Part shown: one piece after another, positions 57,560 through 64,000 of the stretch
Position numbering within the stretch: position 1 is the stretch's first letter
How the letters are laid out: each line of letters starts with the position of its first letter
From: Streptomyces sp. NBC_00490
GTDB lineage: Bacteria; Actinomycetota; Actinomycetes; Streptomycetales; Streptomycetaceae
Assembly (NCBI RefSeq): GCF_036013645.1
Contig: NZ_CP107869.1
Location: forward strand, 7,812,001 to 7,876,000
Reading direction: 5' to 3'
DNA length: 64,000 nt
The notes under the pieces: model-generated
The model's database searches: none
What the model was told of the DNA's origin: nothing
The model's input: only the letters and a program-made list of their open reading frames with translations
Position numbers and translations under genes: made by a program

Positions 57560-58174
57560 ATGCCCAAGCGCACCCGAGCCGGCGCCCTGTTCGCCGTCGC
57601 TGTCACAGGCCTCGCCCTCGGCGCGACGCTCGCCGCACCGGCGGACGCCGCACCGCAGACCACGCCGAAGTTCCTGTCGGCGGCCGAACTGCCGCCGCAC
57701 CCCTCGTCCTCCTGGAAGGCGGGCAAGGTCACCGACGGCGTCCCGGACGAACTCCTGAGCTGCCTGGTGGAGACGATGCCCGGCTACGACTCCAGGTACC
57801 GCTCGTTCACCACCGAACTGGAGACCAACGCCCAGCAGCTCACGATCGTCGTCGGCACCACCGCCAAGGCCAAGGCCCTCGCCGACCGCCTGAACAAGGA
57901 CATGCGCGACTGCGCCACGCGCATCGAGCAGGCCGAACCGGAGATCGACGCCACGTACAAGAACTACGGCGCGCTGTCGGTGGAGGAGGGCGCCCGCGTC
58001 CACGGTCTGCACACCGAGGCCTCCTGGGGCGCCACCGACATCCACCTGGTGTCGGTGGGCCGGGACGGGCGGACCGTCACCGTCGTGCAGTGGGGGCAGA
58101 TGGGCGACTTCGACGACGCGCCGGTGAAGGCGTTCAAGAAGACGACCACCACCGCGGTCAACAAGCTCTACTGA
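57560..58174 (+). CDS. Secreted protein with PknH-like extracellular fold (tentative)
   Basis: A 204-residue secreted protein with a Sec signal peptide (residues 1-31, ending ADAAPQ). The mature part has two cysteines (LLSCL and RDCAT) at the spacing of the PknH extracellular sensor domain, and the strands EASWGATDIHLVSVGRDGRT and VTVVQWGQMGDF fit that fold. It has no kinase domain, so it may bind a ligand or a cell-wall component. The ATG at 57560 has GGGGGA upstream. A 13-base stem terminator follows the gene. Confidence 0.7.
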   Translation: MPKRTRAGALFAVAVTGLALGATLAAPADAAPQTTPKFLSAAELPPHPSSSWKAGKVTDGVPDELLSCLVETMPGYDSRYRSFTTELETNAQQLTIVVGTTAKAKALADRLNKDMRDCATRIEQAEPEIDATYKNYGALSVEEGARVHGLHTEASWGATDIHLVSVGRDGRTVTVVQWGQMGDFDDAPVKAFKKTTTTAVNKLY

Positions 58175-58207
58175 GCCCGGCCCTCATGTGAGACCAACCG
58201 AAGAAGC

Positions 58208-58248
58208 GGAGCCGCCCTCCTGCGACGGGGGTACGGGAGGGCGGCTCC
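58208..58248 (+). terminator. Terminator hairpin after the PknH-like gene
   Basis: GGAGCCGCCCTCC (58208-58220) and GGAGGGCGGCTCC (58236-58248) form a perfect 13-base stem with a 15-base loop, 34 bases after the stop codon. Confidence 0.75.
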
Positions 58249-58998
58249 AGCTGCGTGAAATCCGGTACGGAAGCGGTGAATTCAGGCCAGATTCAACGGC
58301 GGGCGGAAGCTCGCCCCGTTCCGGCGTCCAGGACCAGCCGTCCCACCTCTGCCCCCGGTACGGCCGGATCGGCAGACCGGGGTAGACGGTGCGGTCGATG
58401 CCGGTGGTCAGCGTGTCGCCCCGGAGGTAGGCCGGAAGCCGTCCCGGAGTACCGGGCCGACCGCAGACCGCGGGGGCGGATGCAACCGCGAGCCTCCGCT
58501 CCCGGACACGGACGGTTCCGCCGGTGTACGCCGTCGAAGGCGCCGCCGGGGACGTTGTGCGGGGGAGAGGCCAGGTCGGCGGGTGCCGTGGCGGCAGTCC
58601 GGGGCAGCAACCGGAACCCGCGGATCGACCAGGGGTTTCCCCGCCCTCCGGCGCCGGCCGGTCGGGACGCCGTACGAGCAGCACATGCCACCCGCCGGAA
58701 CCGGCGGCACGCGCCCCCGCGCCGACCGTCCCGCACGAACTGCCCCGGAGCCCACCTCGGCCCCAGGCGTCCCGGGCTCCGGCCGCCCCGCACCGGGCTC
58801 CGAAACGCCCGGGCACGCGTGGTCCGCCCTCGCTCCGGTGAGCCTCAACCATGGCCGAACACCTGGTCGTTGATGATTCGACATGACTGGCGCGTGCCCG
58901 ACGGGGCATGGATCCCGTGAACGTGTTCGAGCAGGAGGGGAACCGACATCGGCACGCGGGCGGGGGTCATGAAGAGGCAGGCGCGAGGAGGCGGTCCC
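58249..58998. other. 750-base region without a confident gene
   Basis: Several reading frames are open but none has a start, codon pattern and family match. On the minus strand the frame ending near 58184 contains LRGDTLTTGIDRTVYPGLPI and RPYRGQRWDGWSWTPERGEL, which look protein-like. It runs through the terminator hairpin and has no plausible N-terminus, so it may be a relic. The last 60 bases include the promoter and ribosome site of the RsbW-like gene. Confidence 0.5.
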
Positions 58999-59451
58999 AT
59001 GGCGATCGGGGCCTTCTCGGCACAGACAGTGGAGGACGTGACCGCGAGCGCCGGGGGTAAGGCGCAGGCGTCTCAGCTCAGGCGCAGACTCGGGAAGGCG
59101 GACCTGCGGGCGGTGCCCGAAGTCCGCAGAGCGCTCCGGGAGTTGTTACGGCATTGGGGGAGGCCGGGGCGATCGGAGATAGCGGAACTGCTCACCAGTG
59201 AGCTCGTGACCAACGCGCTCATCCACACCGATCACGACGCGGTGCTGACGGCCACCGTCGCACCCGGTGGACTCAGGGTCGAGGTACGGGACTTCGTGGC
59301 CCGCCGGCCCAGCCTGCACGTACCGAACGCCGACGACGGTACGCACGGCCGGGGCCTGGTCCTCGTCCAGTCCCTCGCGGACGCGTGGGGCGTGCGGGCG
59401 CACGCGGTGGGCAAGGCGGTGTGGTTCGAACTCGACGCCGGGACCGCATGA
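58999..59451 (+). CDS. RsbW-like anti-sigma kinase (HATPase)
   Basis: A 150-residue GHKL/HATPase-domain protein. The N-box is IAELLTSELVTNALIHTDHD and the G2 box DGTHGRGLVLVQSLADAW. The usual G1 box (D-x-G/S-P) is altered to EVRDFVARRPSL, which may affect ATP binding. It probably acts on a sigma factor or anti-anti-sigma factor elsewhere, as no sigma gene is adjacent. I chose the ATG at 58999 because GAGGAGG precedes it; an in-frame ATG at 58969 is possible. A long perfect hairpin separates it from the converging DUF2637 gene. Confidence 0.85.
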   Translation: MAIGAFSAQTVEDVTASAGGKAQASQLRRRLGKADLRAVPEVRRALRELLRHWGRPGRSEIAELLTSELVTNALIHTDHDAVLTATVAPGGLRVEVRDFVARRPSLHVPNADDGTHGRGLVLVQSLADAWGVRAHAVGKAVWFELDAGTA

Positions 59452-59456
59452 CGAAC

Positions 59457-59493
59457 GGGAGGGGGGTACGGCGTGCAGCCGTACCCCCCTCCC
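59457..59493. terminator. Bidirectional terminator between convergent genes
   Basis: GGGAGGGGGGTACGGC (59457-59472) and GCCGTACCCCCCTCCC (59478-59493) form a perfect 16-base stem with loop GTGCA. It lies between the stops of the RsbW-like gene (59451) and the DUF2637 gene (59509). Confidence 0.88.
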
Positions 59494-59508
59494 GTGATGC
59501 CCGAAGAC

Positions 59509-60552
59509 TTAGCCGAACTGCTGCTCGAGGTCCTTGAGCTTGCGCTCCAGGGAGTCGAGTCGCGGCAGGGCCATGGTGTCGTCCTCGGCGGTGAGGTCGA
59601 CGGTGATGGGGTCAGTACCCTTGCGGACGGGCTGCAGGGACGGCCGTGAGCGTACGGGCAGTTGCTCCGGCGTCGATATGGCAGGCTCCGCGGAGACCAC
59701 GTCGGAGCCCCGCTCCAGAGCCTGGGCCTCGCCCGGTCGGCCGCCACCGCGGCCGATGAATCCGCGGTGACCGCGGCTGATGGCCTTGAGCTGGGCGCGC
59801 TCCATGCGCTCCTTGTCGCGGCGGCGCAGCCGGGCGGTCTCCTTCTGGCGCTTGTCCTCGCGGACCTCGTCGACCGCCTCGTCCAGGCTGCGCACGTTCT
59901 CCAGCAGCATCAGCGACCAGGCCCTGTAGGTCTCGCGAGGCGCCCGCAGCCAGCGCACGATGCGGATCTGGGGCAGCGGACGCGGCACCAGACCCTGCTC
60001 GCGCAGGGCGGCCCGGCGGGTCTGCTTCAGCGCGCGGTCGAAGAGGACGGCCGCCGAGAGGGACATGCCGGCGAAGAAGTGCGGGGCACCCGCGTGGCTG
60101 AGGCCCCGGGGCGCGTGCACCCAGTTGAACCAGGCCGCGGCGCCCGCGAACGTCCACACGAGTATCCGGGAGCCGAGGGCCGCGTCACCGTGGCTGGCCT
60201 CGCGCACCGCGAGGACGGAGCAGAACATCGCCGCGCCGTCCAGGCCGAACGGCACCAGGTACTGCCAGCCGTTGTCCAGGCCCAGGTTCTGCTCACCGAA
60301 GCCGACCAGGCCCTTGAAGGAGAGTGCGGCCGCGACGGCGGCGCAGCAGAAGAGGAGTACATAGGAGGCCGTTCCGTATATGGCTTCCTTGCGCCTGCGG
60401 CGCTCCTCGCTGCGCTCCCAGGAGTCCTCGGTCTTCACGTGCTCCCCGGCGGACCGCTTGCCGCGCGCCAGCACCGCTACCGCTGCCAGCATGCCCAGGA
60501 GCAGTACGGCGCCCGGAAGCAACCAGTTCAGCGATATGTCGGTCAGTCTCAT
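59509..60552 (-). CDS. DUF2637 membrane protein
   Basis: A 347-residue protein with an N-terminal helix (LNWLLPGAVLLLGMLAAVAV), then four helices of the DUF2637 domain (AIYGTASYVLLFCCAAVAAA, WQYLVPFGLDGAAMFCSVLA, ILVWTFAGAAAWFNWVHAPR, AAVLFDRAL). A charged helical region RQKETARLRRRDKERMERAQ follows, with a coiled coil at the C-terminus (LERKLKDLEQQFG). The domain is often found in spread proteins of actinomycete conjugative elements, but chromosomal copies without transfer genes, as here, are common. The ATG at 60552 has AAGGGA upstream. No integrase, Tra or Kor gene is nearby. Confidence 0.82.
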   Translation of the reverse strand: MRLTDISLNWLLPGAVLLLGMLAAVAVLARGKRSAGEHVKTEDSWERSEERRRRKEAIYGTASYVLLFCCAAVAAALSFKGLVGFGEQNLGLDNGWQYLVPFGLDGAAMFCSVLAVREASHGDAALGSRILVWTFAGAAAWFNWVHAPRGLSHAGAPHFFAGMSLSAAVLFDRALKQTRRAALREQGLVPRPLPQIRIVRWLRAPRETYRAWSLMLLENVRSLDEAVDEVREDKRQKETARLRRRDKERMERAQLKAISRGHRGFIGRGGGRPGEAQALERGSDVVSAEPAISTPEQLPVRSRPSLQPVRKGTDPITVDLTAEDDTMALPRLDSLERKLKDLEQQFG

Positions 60553-60726
60553 CTGGGGTCCCTTGCATTGGGATAGGGCGTGTAACGCCCGCCATAGTGG
60601 CCCAATCCCACTGGCCCTCAGGGGGTTTCGGGGCAAGAGGCCGCCAAGGAAGTGCAAGGGAATGCCCAGGGCGGCGTTCTGCTCGAACTGCCGCGTGAGG
60701 GGCGGGAGTTGAGTTCGAATAAGACT

Positions 60727-60738
60727 ACCCGTACGGGT
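60727..60738. repeat. Perfect 12-base palindrome
   Basis: ACCCGTACGGGT lies 175 bases upstream of the DUF2637 start and 119 bases beyond the stop of the FhuF-type gene. It may be an operator. The rest of the 305-base gap 60553-60857 shows no gene. Confidence 0.45.
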
Positions 60739-60821
60739 GGTTCCACGGAAAGTTCCTGCGCCAGGTGAGGAAATTGTGAATCGCCTGTAACCGAGTGGCA
60801 GCCCTGTTCGCGGATGATCTT

Positions 60822-60835
60822 AACGGACGTCCGTT
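60822..60835. repeat. Perfect 14-base palindrome
   Basis: AACGGACGTCCGTT lies 22-35 bases after the stop of the FhuF-type gene on the minus strand. It could be an operator or a small terminator hairpin. Confidence 0.45.
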
Positions 60836-60857
60836 CGCCCGCGCGCCCGAGGGGCCC

Positions 60858-61703
60858 TCAACTGGCGGCTTCGGCCAGGAGTTTGACGACCCGGTCGACA
60901 TCGCAGGTGCGCGGGCAGGTGGCGCAGGTGTCCTCGGGCTCCAGCGTGTAGTACATGCAGCAGCTGACCCGGTCCCGGGTGGGCAGCGCCTCGCCGTGCG
61001 GTCCCGTCAGCTGCCGGAAGGCCGCCGCGCCGACGTACGGCTTCGTCGAGCCCGGCAGCAGCAGCTCCAGCTCCCGCTGGGCCCGCGCCCGCTCGCTCTC
61101 GCCGAACAGCTGGGCGACGTACCAGAGCCCCTCGACGATCTCGTCCGTCACCATGCCCCACAGCGCCCGCCCGCGCCGCCGCATCCGCGGCCCGAACCCG
61201 CCGAGCACGGGCTCCAGGTGCTCGGCTATCGCGTCCCGCACCTCGGCCCGCAGTGCCTCCTCGTCGGGGACGACGCGGGCACCCGGCAGTGCGGCGGCGG
61301 GATCGCCGGGCAGGCAGGCGAAGGTGCCGGTCCGCACGGCGAAGGCCATCGGCCCCTCGGTCCGGTCGTACGAGACATGCGTCACGGGGAAGCGCGGCAC
61401 CCGGCGCTCAAGGAACCACGGTGCGGTGATCAGCAGACAGGCGGGCCAGGCGTACCGGTGCAGCCCGAAGCTCGCTATGACGTCCGGGCGTCCGCTGCGC
61501 CCGTGGTCCCGCAGCACCTGCGCGTCGTCCCACGCCAGAAAGGCGTCGAGGCCGGCCCCGCCCTCCGCGAGCGAGGCGGCGGTGACCCAGCCGCCGCCCC
61601 GGGGGGCCTGGTCGGCACGGTCCAGCTCCGCGACGGTGAATCCCGGGAAAGCCTCGGTCAGACGGCTGTAGGCGTCAGTGAGGGCCGAGGTGCGCACGGT
61701 CAT
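60858..61703 (-). CDS. FhuF-type ferric iron reductase (2Fe-2S)
   Basis: A 281-residue cytoplasmic reductase that releases iron from imported siderophores. The C-terminal cluster motif is complete: SCCMYYTLEPEDTCATCPRT, that is CC-x10-C-x2-C, which binds a [2Fe-2S] cluster in FhuF. The central SYDRTEGPMAFAVRTGTFA and RRRGRALWGMVTDEIV segments also fit the family. The ATG at 61703 follows GGTGGA; a longer frame to 61766 would run into the regulatory region. A 19-base iron box about 40 bases upstream indicates repression by a DmdR/IdeR-type regulator when iron is plentiful. Confidence 0.87.
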   Translation of the reverse strand: MTVRTSALTDAYSRLTEAFPGFTVAELDRADQAPRGGGWVTAASLAEGGAGLDAFLAWDDAQVLRDHGRSGRPDVIASFGLHRYAWPACLLITAPWFLERRVPRFPVTHVSYDRTEGPMAFAVRTGTFACLPGDPAAALPGARVVPDEEALRAEVRDAIAEHLEPVLGGFGPRMRRRGRALWGMVTDEIVEGLWYVAQLFGESERARAQRELELLLPGSTKPYVGAAAFRQLTGPHGEALPTRDRVSCCMYYTLEPEDTCATCPRTCDVDRVVKLLAEAAS

Positions 61704-61742
61704 GCGGGGTCCACCGATCCAAGACAGTTGTACGACTGTTTT

Positions 61743-61761
61743 GAAGGTAAGCCTAACCTTA
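61743..61761. promoter_or_regulatory. DmdR/IdeR-type iron box
   Basis: GAAGGTAAGCCTAACCTTA, read on the minus strand, matches 15 of 19 positions of the consensus TTAGGTTAGGCTAACCTAA. It is 40-58 bases upstream of the FhuF-type start. Confidence 0.8.
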
Positions 61762-61871
61762 CCCAAGATCGCCGGAATGTGAACCAGGGGCTTCTGCGCC
61801 TATGGTGCTTGACGGACGAGTAACAACCCGCCGTAATGACCCCAAGTACCGACACGTCCCGAGGAGGACCC

Positions 61872-62735
61872 GTGAAGCCGAGCGCGCAGGGCTCCACCGG
61901 GGTTCCACCGGCGGTACGGGTACCGCAGCAGCTCACGGCGGCACGGGGTGAGCACACGCACGGCGAGCGGCCCGTGCCTCCCGTCGGTGTGGCGCGACCG
62001 CGCCCCGAAGGCTGTGTGCCCGAGCCCCGCACCGAGCGCACCCGCACCGACGACGCAGTCGCCCCGCAGGTCCGTGCCGACCGGCCCCCGGCCGAGCCGC
62101 CCGTCCGTCCCGTCGTGCAGCGGGCCTCCGTGCGCGGGCAGATCCTCGACGCCCTGCGGACCGCGCTGGTCTCCGGTGAGCTGAGGCCCGGTGAGGTCTA
62201 CTCGGCGCCCGTTCTCGGTGACCGTTTCGGGGTGTCCGCGACGCCGGTCCGTGAGGCCATGCAGCAGCTCGCGCTGGAGGGTGCCGTCGAGGTCGTGCCC
62301 AACCGCGGGTTCCGGGTCGTGGAGCGGGGGGCGCGGGAGCTGGGTGAACTGGCCGAGGTGCGTGCGCTGATCGAGGTGCCGGTGATGCTGCGGCTGGCGC
62401 GGACCGTGGCGGTCGAGCGGTGGGCCGAGTTGCGGCCGCTCGCCGAGGCGACGGTGCGGGCCGCGTCGACCGGCAGCCGGGCGGCGTACGCCGAGTCCGA
62501 CCGCGCCTTCCATCGTGCGGTCCTCGCCCTCGCCGGCAACGACCAGCTCGTCCAGATCGCCGACGACCTCCACCGTCGCGCCCAGTGGCCCCTCGTCGGC
62601 GCCCCCGCCTTCCGCGGCCGCGCGGATCTCGTGGCCGACGCGGCGGAACACACCGCGCTGCTGGACGCGTTGATCGCCGGGGACGTGGACGTGGTGCGAG
62701 CCCTGGTGGGCGAACACTTCACGGGCGCAAACTGA
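61872..62735 (+). CDS. GntR-family (FadR subfamily) regulator
   Basis: A 287-residue regulator. Residues 1-80 are disordered and charged (EPRTERTRTDD). A winged helix-turn-helix follows (LGDRFGVSATPVREAMQQLA and LEGAVEVVPNRGFRVVERG). Then comes the all-helical FadR-type ligand domain (LGELAEVRALIEVPVMLRLA; ESDRAFHRAVLALAGN), with His residues that may bind metal. I chose GTG 61872 because GAGGAGGA precedes it; an ATG at 61836 is in frame but has no such site. It is divergent from the FhuF-type gene. Ligand and targets are unknown. Confidence 0.87.
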   Translation: MKPSAQGSTGVPPAVRVPQQLTAARGEHTHGERPVPPVGVARPRPEGCVPEPRTERTRTDDAVAPQVRADRPPAEPPVRPVVQRASVRGQILDALRTALVSGELRPGEVYSAPVLGDRFGVSATPVREAMQQLALEGAVEVVPNRGFRVVERGARELGELAEVRALIEVPVMLRLARTVAVERWAELRPLAEATVRAASTGSRAAYAESDRAFHRAVLALAGNDQLVQIADDLHRRAQWPLVGAPAFRGRADLVADAAEHTALLDALIAGDVDVVRALVGEHFTGAN

Positions 62736-62740
62736 GGCGT

Positions 62741-62936
62741 TTCTCGCCCCCGCCGCCCCTACCCGTCCCGTCCCTGGGGGCTGCGCCCCCAGACCCCCGC
62801 TTCGGCCCTGAAGGGGCCTCGTCCTCAAACGCCGGACGGGCTGGGTTTCTCAGCCCCTCCGGCGTTTGAGGAGCGGGGGTCCAGGGGGCGGAGCCCTCTG
62901 GGATGGGAACGGGTAGGGGCGGCGGGGGCGAAAAAA
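62741..62936. repeat. Long imperfect inverted repeat (Streptomyces intergenic type)
   Basis: About 90-base arms face each other: CGCCCCCGCCGCCCCTACCC and CTGGGGGCTGCGCCCCCAGA on the left, with GTAGGGGCGGCGGGGGCG and AGGGGGCGGAGCCC on the right. The centre has CAAACGCCGGACGGGCTG facing CAGCCCCTCCGGCGTTTGAG. I recognise the CTCAAACGCCGG element as widespread in Streptomyces. It occupies almost the whole space between the converging GntR and TPR genes and could end both transcripts. Confidence 0.75.
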
Positions 62937-62939
62937 GCT

Positions 62940-63698
62940 TCAGGCCGTGGCCGCCGGTGGGGGTGCCAGCTGCTGGGAGAGCCACGTCGGTACGCCGCCC
63001 AGCAGACGGAACAGCCGCCGCGCCTCCTCCCGCAACCGGGAGGCCTCCGGCTCGACTTCCGCGTCCGCCAGGGAGGCCAGCGCGGGGGCGGTCCCGACCA
63101 GGTACCCCAACTCCTCACGGATCCGCAGGGATTCGGCGAAGCCGTGCCGGGCCTCGGCCAACTCTCCGTCCCGCAGGGCGAGTCCGGCGAGATGACGCCA
63201 GGTGAAGGACAGCAGCAGCGGATCGGCATGGGCCACCGCCCCCGCATGCGCCCGCCGATACGCGGCCCGCGCCGACTGCGGCGAACGCGCGAGGTTCTCC
63301 GCCACCAACCCCCGCCGGAAGTCCAGCAACGCCCGCCCCACCGCCCCCGGAGGGATCAACGCCGCCGCCCGCCCCAGCGCCGCCCGCGCCTCGTCGGCCC
63401 GGTCCCGCACCCCGTGCAGCGTGGCGGCGTACGCAAGGTGCCCGCGTTCACAAGCGGCCGCGCCCCGCTCCTCGTCGGTGTGTGCCAGCGCCTCCGCGGT
63501 CCGCAGCGCGTCCTCGGCGTCCTGCCAGCCCTGTTCGGTGTAGAGACAGCGCTCGACCAGCAAGGACGCCCGTTGCAGCGCGACCCCCGCCTCCACCGGC
63601 TGGAGCAGCGCGGCCGCGTCGACCCAGCAGGCGCGTGAGCGCAGCCGCCATACCGCGGTCTGGAGTGGATCGTCAGGGGTCGTTCCGTTACCAGACAT
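62940..63698 (-). CDS. TPR-like helical repeat protein
   Basis: A 252-residue helical protein with TPR-like repeats from about residue 40 to the end: QDAEDALRTAEALAHTDEER, DEARAALGRAAALIPPGAVG, and RHGFAESLRIREELGYLVGT with the usual Ala/Gly spacing. No catalytic or DNA-binding motif is seen. Probably a protein-binding scaffold. ATG at 63698; an in-frame ATG at 63809 gives a longer N-terminus without repeats. It lies 142 bases downstream of the PucR-type gene in the same direction. Confidence 0.75.
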   Translation of the reverse strand: MSGNGTTPDDPLQTAVWRLRSRACWVDAAALLQPVEAGVALQRASLLVERCLYTEQGWQDAEDALRTAEALAHTDEERGAAACERGHLAYAATLHGVRDRADEARAALGRAAALIPPGAVGRALLDFRRGLVAENLARSPQSARAAYRRAHAGAVAHADPLLLSFTWRHLAGLALRDGELAEARHGFAESLRIREELGYLVGTAPALASLADAEVEPEASRLREEARRLFRLLGGVPTWLSQQLAPPPAATA

Positions 63699-63840
63699 GG
63701 CGGTATACGCCACCTCGCCCTCCCCGGCACACCATTGAGCTGTTGAGTGGTGGCCGCATCTCAGCACGAATTCCGTGGCCCGGCCAAGAGGGTGGGTGAA
63801 GGATTTCACAAAGTCGTGGGTTACCTGGCCCCGCCAGGTT

Positions 63841-64000
63841 TCAGCTCATCCGCAGTGCCAGGAAGAAATCCAGCTTGTCCTCCAGCCTCGACAGGTCACG
63901 ACTCGTCAACTGCTCGATTCGCCCCACCCGGTAGCGCAGTGTGTTGACGTGCAGGTGGAGACGGGTCGCGCACCGCGTCCACGAGCCGTCGCAGTCGAGG
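63841..64000 (-). CDS. 3' end of a PucR-type regulator (partial)
   Basis: The minus-strand frame that enters from the right edge ends at TGA 63841-63843. Its last 52 residues contain LHLHVNTLRYRVGRIEQLT, the helix-turn-helix of the PucR C-terminal family (HTH_30), and end EDKLDFFLALRMS. The N-terminal sensory part lies beyond the window. Confidence 0.82.
   Translation of the reverse strand, partial: LDCDGSWTRCATRLHLHVNTLRYRVGRIEQLTSRDLSRLEDKLDFFLALRMS

Noticed and set aside
59509-60552. Integrated conjugative element suggested by the DUF2637 domain
   Set aside because: No integrase, replication, transfer or Kor gene and no tRNA-linked direct repeat is visible within the window.

Overview
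The window is chromosomal DNA of a high-GC actinomycete, almost certainly a Streptomyces. The evidence is strong third-position GC bias in every gene, frequent GTG/TTG starts, Tat signal peptides on secreted enzymes, RsbW-type anti-sigma kinases, DUF2637 and DUF456 proteins, a rifamycin monooxygenase with an upstream element resembling the RAE, and three kinds of intergenic repeat that I recognise from Streptomyces genomes. No rRNA, tRNA, CRISPR array, complete insertion sequence or prophage was recognised.

Layout. (1) 0-6.3 kb: sugar-utilisation genes. There is the 3' tip of an unknown gene, a LacI regulator, a decayed GH43 C-terminal domain, a type-B carboxylesterase, a GH127 beta-L-arabinofuranosidase and its LacI regulator with matching operators. 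(2) 6.4-9 kb: rox and an mmuM-like homocysteine methyltransferase. (3) 9-18.7 kb: a cluster of secreted plant-polysaccharide enzymes. It holds a cell-surface protein with autotransporter-type beta-strand repeats, two GH43 enzymes (one probably an exo-beta-1,3-galactanase with CBM13), a PL4-type rhamnogalacturonan lyase, a CE12 acetylesterase and a DUF2264/GH154 protein. Together these fit removal of arabinose and galactose side chains and cleavage of the rhamnogalacturonan-I backbone. LacI-type AAGCGC palindromes recur at the promoters. (4) 18.7-27.3 kb: housekeeping and hypothetical genes, including an LRV/HEAT repeat protein, VOC proteins, a TetR/hydrolase pair and an MFS relic. (5) 27.4-30 kb: an ABC-2 exporter. 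(6) 30-37.6 kb: a sugar ABC importer followed by a GH2 beta-galactosidase, with a ROK regulator beside it. (7) 37.7-42.3 kb: alditol oxidase, a 2-hydroxyacid dehydrogenase, a flavin-fold protein and a radical SAM protein with an unusual cysteine motif.

(8) 42.5-48 kb is the most unusual part. A single-pass membrane protein appears to join a sigma-like cytoplasmic region, a zinc-finger anti-sigma-like motif, one membrane helix, a Pro/Ser/Thr linker and an external cellulose-binding CBM2. It lies tail to tail with an RsbW-like kinase, followed by a MEDS-domain sensor and a large ATPase-LuxR regulator that has no canonical start codon. (9) 48.2-56 kb: rsgA with an upstream 22-codon ORF, ada-alkA and ogt for alkylation repair, a PPOX protein, a DUF456 protein, a PP2C-fold protein that lacks metal-binding aspartates, and poxB. 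(10) 56-64 kb: a membrane-anchored XRE regulator, a secreted PknH-like protein, another RsbW-like kinase, a DUF2637 protein, a FhuF-type reductase under an apparent DmdR/IdeR iron box, a GntR regulator, a TPR protein and the 3' end of a PucR-type regulator.

How the parts work together: the left 40 kb describes outside-in use of plant cell-wall polymers. Secreted and surface enzymes cut pectin side chains and arabinogalactan. A lipoprotein-dependent ABC importer brings in galactosides, an intracellular GH2 enzyme and GH127 finish hydrolysis, and LacI and ROK repressors sense the products. The CBM2 sigma-like protein could add a direct polysaccharide-contact signal, but that is inference.
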